DNA of 64,000 nt, taken from JAITWN01 sp034002745. GTDB taxonomy: Bacteria > Pseudomonadota > Gammaproteobacteria > SZUA-140. Position 1 is the first letter of the stretch. Each line of letters starts with the position of its first letter. The notes below the pieces were generated by a model that was not told where the DNA came from, ran no database searches, and worked only from the letters and a program-made list of their open reading frames with translations. Below are positions 50,916 through 59,376 of the stretch, piece after piece. The translations under genes were made by a program, and so were the position numbers. Where the stretch lies: assembly GCA_034002745.1 (NCBI GenBank), contig JAVEZY010000007.1, forward strand, positions 1 to 64,000, in the 5' to 3' direction.

Positions 50916-51020
50916 GTTGTGCTCCTGTGCCTTGCCAGTTTAGACCGGAATCGGAAGTACGAACACCGGTCCCGGTGCGGTCCGACCAGCGGCACGAAAT
51001 GGGAAGACGACATTATGCCG

Positions 51021-51044
51021 AAAAGGCGTCGCCCCGGCTCGGGG
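51021..51044 (-). terminator. Possible attenuator terminator upstream of leuA
   Basis: On the minus strand CCCCG-AGC-CGGGG (51032-51044) is followed by CGACGCC and TTTT (51021-51024). It lies 35 bases after the end of the Leu-rich leader ORF. The T run is short, so this is tentative. Confidence 0.35.
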
Positions 51045-51078
51045 TCGGATGCGGTTACTGCAGTGATCGAAGAGTGTG

Positions 51079-51189
51079 TCAGCTGCCCCGGCAGGGCAGC
51101 AGCAGGCGCAGCACGAACAGCGCGCGCCCACCAGCAACGGAACGAGCGTTCCGGGGATGGGACCGGGCGATGCGGGCAGAGAAGTTCAT
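51079..51189 (-). CDS. Putative leucine leader peptide of leuA
   Basis: A 36-codon frame between the pssA terminator region and leuA. The predicted peptide begins MNFSARIARSHPRNARSVAG and ends GRALFVLRLLLPCRGS, with five Leu in eight residues (LFVLRLLL). There is no ribosome-binding site, but the start codon would be at the expected transcription start of a good promoter, so it would be leaderless. The Leu codons and the stop lie in a hairpin (arms 51082-51088 and 51094-51100). This arrangement is typical of attenuation control of leucine operons. It is inferred and may be fortuitous; the frame upstream is open too. Confidence 0.45.
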   Translation of the reverse strand: MNFSARIARSHPRNARSVAGGRALFVLRLLLPCRGS

Positions 51190-51196
51190 GCAAGGG

Positions 51197-51225
51197 AATA
51201 TAGGGTAAAAAGCGCGCCTTGCCAA
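51197..51225 (-). promoter_or_regulatory. Sigma-70 promoter of leuA
   Basis: Minus strand -35 TTGGCA (51220-51225), a 17-base spacer and -10 TATATT (51197-51202). Five of six bases match consensus in each. The start site is expected near 51190. The hexamers overlap the pssA terminator stem and T-run. Confidence 0.65.
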
Positions 51226-51239
51226 CTCCGCGCCGGCGC
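51207..51239 (-). terminator. Probable terminator of the ilv-pssA operon
   Basis: Minus strand stem GCGCC/GGCGC (51235-51239 with 51214-51218), a 16-base loop, and TTTTT at 51207-51211. The stem begins 5 bases after the pssA stop. Confidence 0.5.
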
Positions 51240-51244
51240 AGCGA

Positions 51245-52024
51245 TCAGTCACGATCCGTATCGGCCGGTGGGGGTTCACGCACGACCGTACGTTCACGGC
51301 GCCGGCGACGCAGGTGCAGCAGGGTCAGGACCAGTCCGGATGAGGTATAGATCACCGCCAGACCAAACAGCACGATCGGCGGGTCGACCGATACCAGGAC
51401 GAAGATCAGCACCACTGCGATCACCGCCACGAACGGAACCCGCCCACGCAGATCCAGGTTCTTGAAGCTGTGATAGCGGACGTTGCTCACCATCAGCACC
51501 CCGGCGAGCACAGTGAGCGGGAAGGTGATCAGAGTCATGTCGCCGCCGACGATTTCATAGCTGGCCCCGACCCAGACCATGCCGGCGACGAGCGCGGCCG
51601 CGGCCGGCGATGCCAGACCCTGAAAATAGCCGCGATCCATGGTCGCAGCCTGGGTATTGAAGCGGGCCAGGCGCAAAGCTCCCGCCGCGGCATAGAGAAA
51701 AGCGGCCAGCCAGCCGAACTTGCCGATGCTGCCGAGCGACCACTCGTACATCACCAGCGCCGGCGCCAGGCCGAAGGCGACCATGTCCGACAGGCTGTCG
51801 TACTGGACGCCGAAATCGCTCTGGGTGTTGGTGAGGCGTGCTACGCGGCCATCGAGGCCATCGAGGATCATGGCCACGAAAATCGCCGCCGCCGCGGCGG
51901 TGAACTCGTCACGCGTGGCCGCAACGATGGCATAGAAACCCGCGAACAGCGCCGCCGTGGTGAACAGATTGGGCAGCAGATAGATGCCGCGCCGACGCTG
52001 CCTGGCTCCTTCGCTTTCGCTCAT
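51245..52024 (-). CDS. pssA: CDP-diacylglycerol-serine O-phosphatidyltransferase
   Basis: A 259-residue membrane enzyme that makes phosphatidylserine, the precursor of phosphatidylethanolamine. The CDP-alcohol motif is complete: ILDGLDGRVARLTNTQSDFG then VQYDSLSDMVAFG, fitting DG-x2-AR-x8-G-x3-D-x3-D. Several hydrophobic helices and a basic tail (LRRRRRERTVVRE) are seen. It belongs to the subclass II integral-membrane type, unlike the soluble E. coli PssA. It follows ilvC, as in Pseudomonas. Confidence 0.95.
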   Translation of the reverse strand: MSESEGARQRRRGIYLLPNLFTTAALFAGFYAIVAATRDEFTAAAAAIFVAMILDGLDGRVARLTNTQSDFGVQYDSLSDMVAFGLAPALVMYEWSLGSIGKFGWLAAFLYAAAGALRLARFNTQAATMDRGYFQGLASPAAAALVAGMVWVGASYEIVGGDMTLITFPLTVLAGVLMVSNVRYHSFKNLDLRGRVPFVAVIAVVLIFVLVSVDPPIVLFGLAVIYTSSGLVLTLLHLRRRRRERTVVREPPPADTDRD

Positions 52025-52109
52025 CGGCCGGCGTACGGGGACGGGGGACGGGGTTCGGAACGCGGCATGAGGCCGGGCGGCGTCCGCGGGACGGCCGCCC
52101 GGCCGCCGG

Positions 52110-53126
52110 TCAGTTCCGCTCCTGGTCGACGATCTTGTTGGCCTTGATCCATGGCATCATGTCGCGCAGGCGCGCACCCACCGCCTCGATCTGGTGCTCG
52201 CGGCCGATGCGGCGCTTGGCCTTCAGTGTGGCGGCGCCGGCCTGGTTCTCCAGGATGAATTCGCGCGCGAACTCACCGGTCTGGATCTCCTTCAGGATGC
52301 GCTTCATCTCGGCACGCGTCTCATCGGTGATGATGCGCGGACCGCGCGTCAGATCGCCATACTCGGCCGTATTCGAGATCGAGTAGCGCATGTTGGCGAT
52401 GCCGCCCTCGTACATCAGATCGACGATCAGCTTCAGCTCGTGGAGACACTCGAAGTAGGCCATCTCCGGCGCGTAGCCGGCTTCGACCAGCGTCTCGAAA
52501 CCTGCCTGGACGAGCGCCGTGGCGCCGCCGCACAGAACGGCCTGCTCGCCGAACAGATCGGTCTCCGTCTCTTCGCGGAAGGAGGTCTCGATGATGCCGG
52601 CGCGACCGCCGCCATTGGCGCTGGCGTACGAAAGCGCGATATCACGGGCCCGACCGCTCGCGTCCTTGTAGATCGCGATCAGGCTCGGCACGCCGCCGCC
52701 CTGGGTATAGGTCGAGCGCACCAGATGACCCGGCCCCTTCGGCGCGATCATGATCACGTCGAGATCGGCACGCGGCTCGATCTGGCCGAAGTGAATGTTG
52801 AAGCCGTGCGCGAAGGCGAGCGCCGCGCCCTTGCGGATCTTCGGCGCGATGACGTCGCGGTAGAGCGCCGCCTGATGCTCGTCAGGCACCAGCACCATCA
52901 CCACATCCGCGCTCTCGACCGCCTGCTCCACCGGCAGAACCGTCAGACCGGCCTTCTTCGCCTTGGCTTCGGAAGCGGAACCGGCCCGCAGACCGACGAC
53001 GACATCGACGCCGGAGTCCTTGAGGTTATTGGCATGGGCGTGGCCCTGGGATCCATAGCCCAGGATGGCGACGCGCTTGCCGCGGATGATCGAAATATCG
53101 GCATCTTTGTCGTAATAGACGTTCAT
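52110..53126 (-). CDS. ilvC: Ketol-acid reductoisomerase (class I)
   Basis: A 338-residue enzyme of valine and isoleucine synthesis. The NADPH motif is VAILGYGSQGHAHANNLKDS, followed by VVVGLRAGSASEAKAKKAG. The Mg site is in IIETSFREETETDLFGEQAV and the C-terminal helical knot is recognisable by YFECLHELKLIVDLMYEGG. The short length marks class I. It follows ilvH by 48 bases. Confidence 0.97.
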   Translation of the reverse strand: MNVYYDKDADISIIRGKRVAILGYGSQGHAHANNLKDSGVDVVVGLRAGSASEAKAKKAGLTVLPVEQAVESADVVMVLVPDEHQAALYRDVIAPKIRKGAALAFAHGFNIHFGQIEPRADLDVIMIAPKGPGHLVRSTYTQGGGVPSLIAIYKDASGRARDIALSYASANGGGRAGIIETSFREETETDLFGEQAVLCGGATALVQAGFETLVEAGYAPEMAYFECLHELKLIVDLMYEGGIANMRYSISNTAEYGDLTRGPRIITDETRAEMKRILKEIQTGEFAREFILENQAGAATLKAKRRIGREHQIEAVGARLRDMMPWIKANKIVDQERN

Positions 53127-53174
53127 AGTGCGGAAATCCCCTGCTTGAAGCTGCTTGATTCTGTAACTGAAGGC

Positions 53175-53666
53175 TCAGAGGGCCAGGCTCTTCTCGCCGC
53201 GCGCGATTCCGGACACCCCCGAGCGCACGGTCTCGAGGATGGGGATGTCGCCGAGCGCGGCGATGAATGCATCCAGCTTGTCACTGGTGCCGGTCAGCTC
53301 GATGGTGTAGCTCTTGCCCGTGACATCGATGATGTGTCCACGGAAAATCTGGGCGAGACGCATGATCTCGTCCCGCCCCGTACCGGTCGCGCCGAGCTTG
53401 ATGAGCATCATCTCGCGCTCGATGTGCGAACCTTCGGTCAGGTCGAGCAGGCGGATGACGTCGATCAGCTTGTTGAGCTGCTTGATGATCTGCTCGATGA
53501 TCTCGTCCGATCCCCGCGTAACCAGCGTCATGCGCGAGATCGACGGATCCTCGGTCGGAGCGACCGTCAGCGATTCGATGTTGTAGCCGCGGGCGGAAAA
53601 CAGCCCGGCGACACGCGACAGCGCGCCGGCCTCGTTCTCCATCAGTATGGAAATGATGTGACGCAT
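53175..53666 (-). CDS. ilvH: Acetolactate synthase small (regulatory) subunit
   Basis: A 163-residue protein with an ACT domain (MRHIISILMENEAGALSRVA; about residues 1-75), which is the valine-binding feedback domain, and the conserved ALS C-terminal domain (EMMLIKLGATGTGRDEIMRL). It starts 4 bases after the ilvI stop and is likely translationally coupled. It activates the catalytic subunit and confers inhibition by valine. Confidence 0.96.
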   Translation of the reverse strand: MRHIISILMENEAGALSRVAGLFSARGYNIESLTVAPTEDPSISRMTLVTRGSDEIIEQIIKQLNKLIDVIRLLDLTEGSHIEREMMLIKLGATGTGRDEIMRLAQIFRGHIIDVTGKSYTIELTGTSDKLDAFIAALGDIPILETVRSGVSGIARGEKSLAL

Positions 53667-53670
53667 TGAC

Positions 53671-55365
53671 TCAGACCAGGATCATCTCGTTGAGGCCCGC
53701 ACCGGCGGGGATCATGGGATAGACGTTCTCATTCTGGTCGGTGACGAAATCCAGGAACACCGCCCGGTCCCGAATCCGCATCGCCTCGCGCAGCGCCGGG
53801 CCGACCTCGGCCGGCTTCTCGATGCGCATGCCGACGTGACCGTAGGCCTCGGCGAGCTTGACGAAATCGGGCAGCGCTTCCATGTAGGACATCGAATAGC
53901 GGCCCTGATAGAAGAACTCCTGCCACTGCCGCACCATGCCCAGGTAGCGATTGTTGAGCGCCACGATCTTCACCGGCAATCCATATTGCAGGCAGGTGGA
54001 CAGCTCCTGCAGGCACATCTGGATACTGCCTTCACCGGTCACGCACACCACGGTGGAGTCGGGATGCGCCAGCTGCACTCCCATGGCGGCGGGCAGACCG
54101 AAGCCCATGGTGCCGAGCCCGCCGGAGTTGATCCAGCGGCGCGGCCGGTCGAACTTGTAGAACTGCGCCGCCCACATCTGGTGCTGTCCGACATCGGAAG
54201 TAACGAATGCATCCCCCCCGGTGACATCGTACAGCTGCTCGATGACGTACTGCGGCTTGATGATCTCGCTGGTGTCGTCGTAACGCAGGCACTCGGTCTT
54301 GCGCCACTCCTCGATCTGCTGCCACCAGCGTGCGAGCGCCTCCTCGTCCGGCCGCAGGTTCTCCTCGCGGATCACCCTGATCATGTCCCGCAGCACATTG
54401 TCGACCGCGCCCACGATCGGAACGTCCACACGCACGTTCTTCGAGATCGATGACGGATCGATATCGACATGCACGATCTTCGCGGTCGGGCAGAACTTCT
54501 CGATGTTGCCGGTAACGCGGTCATCGAAACGGGCGCCGATGGCGATGAGCACGTCGCAATGGTGCATCGCCATGTTCGCCTCGTAGGTGCCGTGCATGCC
54601 CAGCATGCCGAGGAACTGCCGGTCGGTCGCCGGATAGGCCCCGAGCCCCATCAGGGTATTGGTGATGGGATAGCCGAGCATGCGGGTGAGCTCGACCAGG
54701 GCGTCCGAGCCTTCGCCGAGCACGACACCACCGCCGGTATAGATCATCGGACGCTCGGCCGCAGCCATCAGCCTGGCTGCGCGGCGAATCTGTCCGGCAT
54801 GGCCCTTCACCACCGGATTGTACGAGCGCAGGCTGACTTCCTGAGGATAGACGTAGTTCGTGCGCTGCGCGGTGATGTCCTTCGGAATGTCGACCACGAC
54901 CGGACCAGGGCGTCCGGTGGTGGCGATGTAGAAGGCCTTCTTCAGGGTAACCGCCAGGTCCTCGACGTTCTTCACCAGGAAATTGTGCTTCACGCAGGGC
55001 CGGGTGATGCCGACGGCGTCGACCTCCTGAAAGGCATCGTTGCCGATGAGATTGGTCGGCACCTGGCCGGTGAGCACCACCAGCGGGATGGAATCCATGT
55101 ACGCGGTGGCGATACCGGTGACGACGTTGGTCGCACCGGGCCCCGATGTGACCAGGACGACGCCCGGCTTGCCGGTCGAACGCGCGTAGCCGTCGGCGGC
55201 ATGCGCCGCACCCTGCTCGTGACGGACCAGGATGTGCTCCACGTCGTCCTGCCGGTAAAAGGCATCGTAAATGTGCAGGACGGCGCCGCCCGGATAGCCG
55301 AAGACGTGCTTCACGCCTTCGTCCTTCAGGAAGCGCACCACGATTTCCGCACCCGTCAGTTCCAC
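53671..55365 (-). CDS. ilvI: Acetolactate synthase large (catalytic) subunit
   Basis: A 564-residue ThDP-dependent enzyme. It starts at a GTG (55365) giving MELTGAEIVVRFLKDEGVKH. The catalytic Glu is in LVRHEQGAAHAADGYARST. The ThDP-Mg motif reads VTGEGSIQMCLQELSTCLQY with NN at ALNNRYLGMV; it is GEG instead of the more common GDG, a variant I recall from other proteobacterial enzymes. Nothing between it and the upstream DLH-like gene suggests a leader peptide. It is the first gene of ilvI-ilvH-ilvC-pssA. Confidence 0.95.
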   Translation of the reverse strand: MELTGAEIVVRFLKDEGVKHVFGYPGGAVLHIYDAFYRQDDVEHILVRHEQGAAHAADGYARSTGKPGVVLVTSGPGATNVVTGIATAYMDSIPLVVLTGQVPTNLIGNDAFQEVDAVGITRPCVKHNFLVKNVEDLAVTLKKAFYIATTGRPGPVVVDIPKDITAQRTNYVYPQEVSLRSYNPVVKGHAGQIRRAARLMAAAERPMIYTGGGVVLGEGSDALVELTRMLGYPITNTLMGLGAYPATDRQFLGMLGMHGTYEANMAMHHCDVLIAIGARFDDRVTGNIEKFCPTAKIVHVDIDPSSISKNVRVDVPIVGAVDNVLRDMIRVIREENLRPDEEALARWWQQIEEWRKTECLRYDDTSEIIKPQYVIEQLYDVTGGDAFVTSDVGQHQMWAAQFYKFDRPRRWINSGGLGTMGFGLPAAMGVQLAHPDSTVVCVTGEGSIQMCLQELSTCLQYGLPVKIVALNNRYLGMVRQWQEFFYQGRYSMSYMEALPDFVKLAEAYGHVGMRIEKPAEVGPALREAMRIRDRAVFLDFVTDQNENVYPMIPAGAGLNEMILV

Positions 55366-55402
55366 AACGGCATACCCCGAGAAATCATCAGAAATAGAAT
55401 GA

Positions 55403-55421
55403 CGCCGCGCGAGTCGCGGCG
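55403..55421 (-). terminator. Hairpin after the DLH-like gene
   Basis: Perfect 7-bp arms CGCCGCG/CGCGGCG (55403-55409 and 55415-55421), 21 bases after the stop of the DLH-like gene. There is no T-tract on the minus strand, so it may be a weak terminator. Confidence 0.35.
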
Positions 55422-55442
55422 AAAACGATCATTGTAAATATT

Positions 55443-56150
55443 TCAGTGGGCGAAAGATAGGGACGACGACGCCACGCTGTCACCGAACCTCGCCAGAAAG
55501 CGCCGCGTGGCCTGCCAGGCCTCGTCTGCACCGCCCTGCAGGACACCGGCATCCTGCGCGGGATGGACCAGACTGCGGCCGACGGTAATGTCCAGCACCG
55601 GCATCGATGGGCTGGGCGGCAGGCGGCCGGCCTCGTCGGTAGTGTCGGCGTCATAGTACAGCACCATGCCCGAGAGTGACGCCGGCGAACGTCGGGCGAG
55701 ATCCCCGAGCGGGCCGATGCCCTTGCCCCAGCCGAGGGCGACCACATGCGTCTGCCGCTCGCGCAGGAAGGCAAGCGCGGCATCCACGTTTGCCACCGTC
55801 CACACCGGATCGATGCCGCGCCAGAGCGCAAGACCGTCCTCGGGCCGACGCGCGACGCGGCCATCGAAAAGGTCGACGGCGAGCACGCGGTGGCCAAGCG
55901 CCGCAACCCTGTCGGCCCACTGCCTGACCTGCGGATTGAGTCCCCAACGGTCATGCACCAGCACCACGCCCAGGCGGGCATCCGCGGGACCGGCCAGATA
56001 GCCCTCGAAAGAGGTACCCCAGACCGTCGCGACCTCGACCATGCGCCCGGCCGGCGCATCGTCCGCGCGGGCCATTGCCACCATGCACACCATCAGGGTC
56101 ACGCCGGCGATAAGGCGAGCCATCGACGTTTCGAGTCGCATTGTCCGCAT
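55443..56150 (-). CDS. Exported dienelactone-hydrolase-like protein lacking its nucleophile
   Basis: A 235-residue protein with an N-terminal signal (MARLIAGVTLMVCMVAMARA). The fold is that of dienelactone hydrolases, since GYLAGPADARLGVVLVHDRW and WADRVAALGHRVLAVDLFDG match the first part, including HDRWGL. The nucleophile elbow, normally Gly-x-Cys/Ser-x-Gly, reads ALGWGKGIGPLG, with Trp before the Gly. The C-terminal Asp is seen in VLDITVGRS, but the final His is not evident. It may be a catalytically inactive periplasmic protein or use another residue. It precedes ilvI on the same strand but probably is not part of that operon. Confidence 0.7.
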   Translation of the reverse strand: MRTMRLETSMARLIAGVTLMVCMVAMARADDAPAGRMVEVATVWGTSFEGYLAGPADARLGVVLVHDRWGLNPQVRQWADRVAALGHRVLAVDLFDGRVARRPEDGLALWRGIDPVWTVANVDAALAFLRERQTHVVALGWGKGIGPLGDLARRSPASLSGMVLYYDADTTDEAGRLPPSPSMPVLDITVGRSLVHPAQDAGVLQGGADEAWQATRRFLARFGDSVASSSLSFAH

Positions 56151-56212
56151 TCGATCCTGTTCTTCCGATACCGGCAGTTTAATTCACAAAATCCCGTTCG
56201 TCTAAGCGCTGC

Positions 56213-58705
56213 TCACGAGGCGCGCAGAATCCCGAGCGGCGGAACATCGAGCACGTGGCGGGTGCCCGCAATACCGGCGACACCGATACCCAGCATCCCG
56301 ACCAGGGCGCCGACGAGCCACAGCGCCATCCCCGGCGTGTACGTCAGGTCCAGGATCCAGGTGCTGATCGCCCAGCCGGAGAGACCGGCCATGGTCGCGG
56401 CGGCCAGCCCCGCCAGCAGGCCGAGAACGGCAAACTCCGCCATCAGTGCGCGCAACAACTGGCCGCGTCCGGCCCCCAGCGTGCGCAGCAGCGCCGCCTC
56501 CCGGATCCGTTCGTCGAGTGTCGCCTGGATCGCCGCGTACATCACCAGCAGGCCCGCCACCAGCGTGAACAGGAACACGTACTCGACCGCCGCGGTGACG
56601 CGATCCATGATGCTGCGCACATGGTCCATGATCGCAGCGACGTCGAGCACGGTGACGTTCGGAAAGGCGCGCACCAGCCGATCCAGAACCCGATGATCAT
56701 CGCGCGGCACGTGCAGGCTGCTGATCCAGGTCGCCGGATGGGCGTCGAAAACCCCGGGCGGCGCAATGACGAAGAAATTGACGCGAAAGCTGTCCCAGGC
56801 CACGGAACGCAGACTGGTGACGCGCACGGCGAGCCGCTCACCGCCGACATCGAATACCAGTTCGTCGCCGATCGAGATGCCGAACGCTTCCGCAATCCCC
56901 TCCTCGACCGAGACCTCGGCGCTGCCGCGTTCCCCGAGCTGCCACCAGCGACCGGCGACGATGCGGTTGTCGCTCTGCATCACCTCGGCCCAGGACAGGT
57001 TGAACTCCCGACGAAGCAGGTTCCGGGCACGTTCCTCGTCGAAGGATTCGATATCCACCGGATTTCCCGCGATGTCGACGAGGCGTCCGCGCACCATCGG
57101 GAACAGCTCGGGCACGTCCAGCCCCTGTTCGGCGAAGAACGCTTGCAGCGCCTCGACCTGCCCCGGCTGCACATTGACCAGGAAGCGATTGGGAGCATCC
57201 GCGGGCAGCGCGCCATCCCAGGCGGCCAGGAGGTCGTCGCGCACCACCAGCAGGGACAGCAGCACGCTCAAACCCAGACCGAAGGCCATGAGCTGAACCA
57301 CGGTGCTGCCGCGACGGCGCACGAGGCTGCGCACGCCGGGACGCCAGGCCGGAGCCAGCCAGGGCTGGATGACCCGCAGCAGGGAAAGCAGCCCGAACGC
57401 GATCGCCGCCAGCACCGCGAGGGCGGCCGCCGCGCCGGCAGCCACCTGCACGCCCAGACGCACGCTGCTGCTGTACCACAGCAGCAGCACGACGATGGCT
57501 CCACCCCCCGCCAGATAGGCGAGCAGGCCCGCGGGAGACATGGCTCCCGCATCGCCGCGCAATACGCGTACCGCTGGCACATGACGCAGGTGCAGCAGAG
57601 GAGGCAAGGCGAAGCCGAGCAGGGTGACCAGCGCCGTGACCGCCCCCAGCATCAGCGGCCACCATGAGGGCGCCGGCAGGCTCATCTGCAGCATCGCGCC
57701 CATGATCCGCTCCAGGCCATATTGGGCGAACCAGCCCAACACTCCGCCCACGGCGATCGCCGCCAGCCCCAGCCAGGTCAGCTGCAGGGCATACAGACGA
57801 AGCACCGTCGACTGGCGCGCGCCGAGACAGCGCATGACTGCCGAGCCATCGAGATGCCGCGAGATGAAGCGGCGCGCCGACATCGCCACCGCGACCCCGG
57901 CCAGCAGCACGCTGCTGAGCGCCGCCAGACTGAGAAAACTGCGCGCACGGTCCAGCGCCGAACGCAGTTGCGGCTGCGCATCCTCCGCGGTTTCCAACCG
58001 CTCCCCGGTGGCAAGCAGCGGCTCGGCGACCTTGCGAAACGCCGCCACTTCCGCCGCATCTCCGGCAAAGAGATAACGATGGCGAACCCGGCTCGCGGGC
58101 TGCACCAGCCCGGTGCGCTCCAGATCCTCCAGCGCCAGCATCACGTGCGGCGCCGCGCCGAAGAGCATGCCGCCGCCGGCGAGCGGCTCTCCGGCGAGCA
58201 GCCCCGCCACACGAAACGAAGCCTCACCCAGGCCGATGTCGTCTCCCGGCGCGATGCCGAGCGCGCCCAGCAGGCGCGATTCGACCCACACCGTACCCGG
58301 CTGCGGGCCGCCCGCGATGGCGCGGTCCGGAGCGAAGGCCTGCTCGCCGACGCGGATCGTACCGCGCAGCGGGTACTCCGGACTGACCGCGCGCACGGCG
58401 ACCAGCGCGCTGCGCCCCGCCGCCGACAGGGCCATGCTGGGAAACTCGACGGTGTGCGCCTGGCGCATTGTCGCTGGCATCAAGCCCTCGATACCGGCGG
58501 ACAGGGGCTGCCCAGACGTGATGGACACATCTCCGCCCAGCAGCTCGCCCGCCTGCCGCTCCAGTGCGAGCCGGACCCGGTCGGTGAAGAAGCCGACGGC
58601 GGTGATGCCCGCCACCGCCAGCACCAGCGCCGCGGCGAGCACCCGCAGCTCGCCGGCGCGCCAGTCCCTGAGAAGCATGCGCAAGGATAGAGGCATGCGG
58701 CTCAT
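56213..58705 (-). CDS. ybbP: ABC transporter permease of the YbbP/FtsX-like type
   Basis: An 830-residue permease starting at 58705 (MSRMPLSLRMLLRDWRAGEL), overlapping the ybbA stop by 4 bases. It has the FtsX/MacB_PCD pattern: helix 1 (VLAAALVLAVAGITAVGFFT), a periplasmic domain, a first FtsX core (LSLAALSSVLLAGVAVAMSA), helices in the middle and a second FtsX core near the end (YVFLFTLVAGLLVMYAAIQA). About ten helices are expected. Its E. coli relative works with YbbA. The substrate is not known; a lipid or lipoprotein role is plausible. Confidence 0.9.
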   Translation of the reverse strand: MSRMPLSLRMLLRDWRAGELRVLAAALVLAVAGITAVGFFTDRVRLALERQAGELLGGDVSITSGQPLSAGIEGLMPATMRQAHTVEFPSMALSAAGRSALVAVRAVSPEYPLRGTIRVGEQAFAPDRAIAGGPQPGTVWVESRLLGALGIAPGDDIGLGEASFRVAGLLAGEPLAGGGMLFGAAPHVMLALEDLERTGLVQPASRVRHRYLFAGDAAEVAAFRKVAEPLLATGERLETAEDAQPQLRSALDRARSFLSLAALSSVLLAGVAVAMSARRFISRHLDGSAVMRCLGARQSTVLRLYALQLTWLGLAAIAVGGVLGWFAQYGLERIMGAMLQMSLPAPSWWPLMLGAVTALVTLLGFALPPLLHLRHVPAVRVLRGDAGAMSPAGLLAYLAGGGAIVVLLLWYSSSVRLGVQVAAGAAAALAVLAAIAFGLLSLLRVIQPWLAPAWRPGVRSLVRRRGSTVVQLMAFGLGLSVLLSLLVVRDDLLAAWDGALPADAPNRFLVNVQPGQVEALQAFFAEQGLDVPELFPMVRGRLVDIAGNPVDIESFDEERARNLLRREFNLSWAEVMQSDNRIVAGRWWQLGERGSAEVSVEEGIAEAFGISIGDELVFDVGGERLAVRVTSLRSVAWDSFRVNFFVIAPPGVFDAHPATWISSLHVPRDDHRVLDRLVRAFPNVTVLDVAAIMDHVRSIMDRVTAAVEYVFLFTLVAGLLVMYAAIQATLDERIREAALLRTLGAGRGQLLRALMAEFAVLGLLAGLAAATMAGLSGWAISTWILDLTYTPGMALWLVGALVGMLGIGVAGIAGTRHVLDVPPLGILRAS

Positions 58706-59376
58706 ACCGTCCCGGCGAGCCTGCCGCCGTCGAGCACCAGGCGACGCCCGCAACGCGCTGCCAGCGCTTCGTCGTGGGTGACCAGCACCAGTGTGGTGCC
58801 CCGTTCGCGATTCATGTCGAACAGCAGTTCGATCACCCGATCGCCGGTCCGCTGGTCGAGATTTCCCGTTGGCTCGTCCGCGAACAACAGCGCGGGATCG
58901 GCGACAAAGGCGCGCGCAATGGCGACGCGCTGCTGCTCTCCGCCGGACAACTGCCGCGGATAATGGTGCAGGCGCACACCCAGGCCGACCCGCTCCAGCA
59001 TCGCCCTTGCCACCGCCGAGGCATCGCGCCGCCCGACGAGTTCGAGAGGCAGCATCACATTCTCGAGCGCGGTCAGGTTGGACAGCAGCTGGAAAGACTG
59101 GAATACGAAACCGATGGAGCGGCGCCGCAGATCGGCGCGGCCGTCCTCATCGAGACCGAAGATGTCCACCCCGTCGATCATCACCTGGCCGCCAGTCGGG
59201 GTATCGAGGCCGGCGAGAATGCCAAGCAGCGTCGTCTTGCCCGATCCGGACGCGCCGACGATGGCGACGGTCTCCCCTGCCTCGATGCTAAACTGCATAT
59301 CGCGCAGGATCACCAGTTCACCTTCGGGGCTGGGAACGCGCTTTTCGAGATTCGCCACCTCGATGGAGGGCCTCAT
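58702..59376 (-). CDS. ybbA: ABC transporter ATPase of the YbbA/LolD type
   Basis: A 224-residue ATPase. Walker A is IVGASGSGKTTLLGILAG, signature YPRQLSGGEQQRVAIARAF and Walker B LLFADEPTGNLDQRT. It belongs to the LolD/MacB group. The start at 59376 (MRPSIEVANLEKRV) overlaps the probable start codon of divergent tesA by two bases (CATG). An earlier ATG at 59391 gives a five-residue extension. It should energise the YbbP-like permease. Confidence 0.93.
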   Translation of the reverse strand: MRPSIEVANLEKRVPSPEGELVILRDMQFSIEAGETVAIVGASGSGKTTLLGILAGLDTPTGGQVMIDGVDIFGLDEDGRADLRRRSIGFVFQSFQLLSNLTALENVMLPLELVGRRDASAVARAMLERVGLGVRLHHYPRQLSGGEQQRVAIARAFVADPALLFADEPTGNLDQRTGDRVIELLFDMNRERGTTLVLVTHDEALAARCGRRLVLDGGRLAGTV

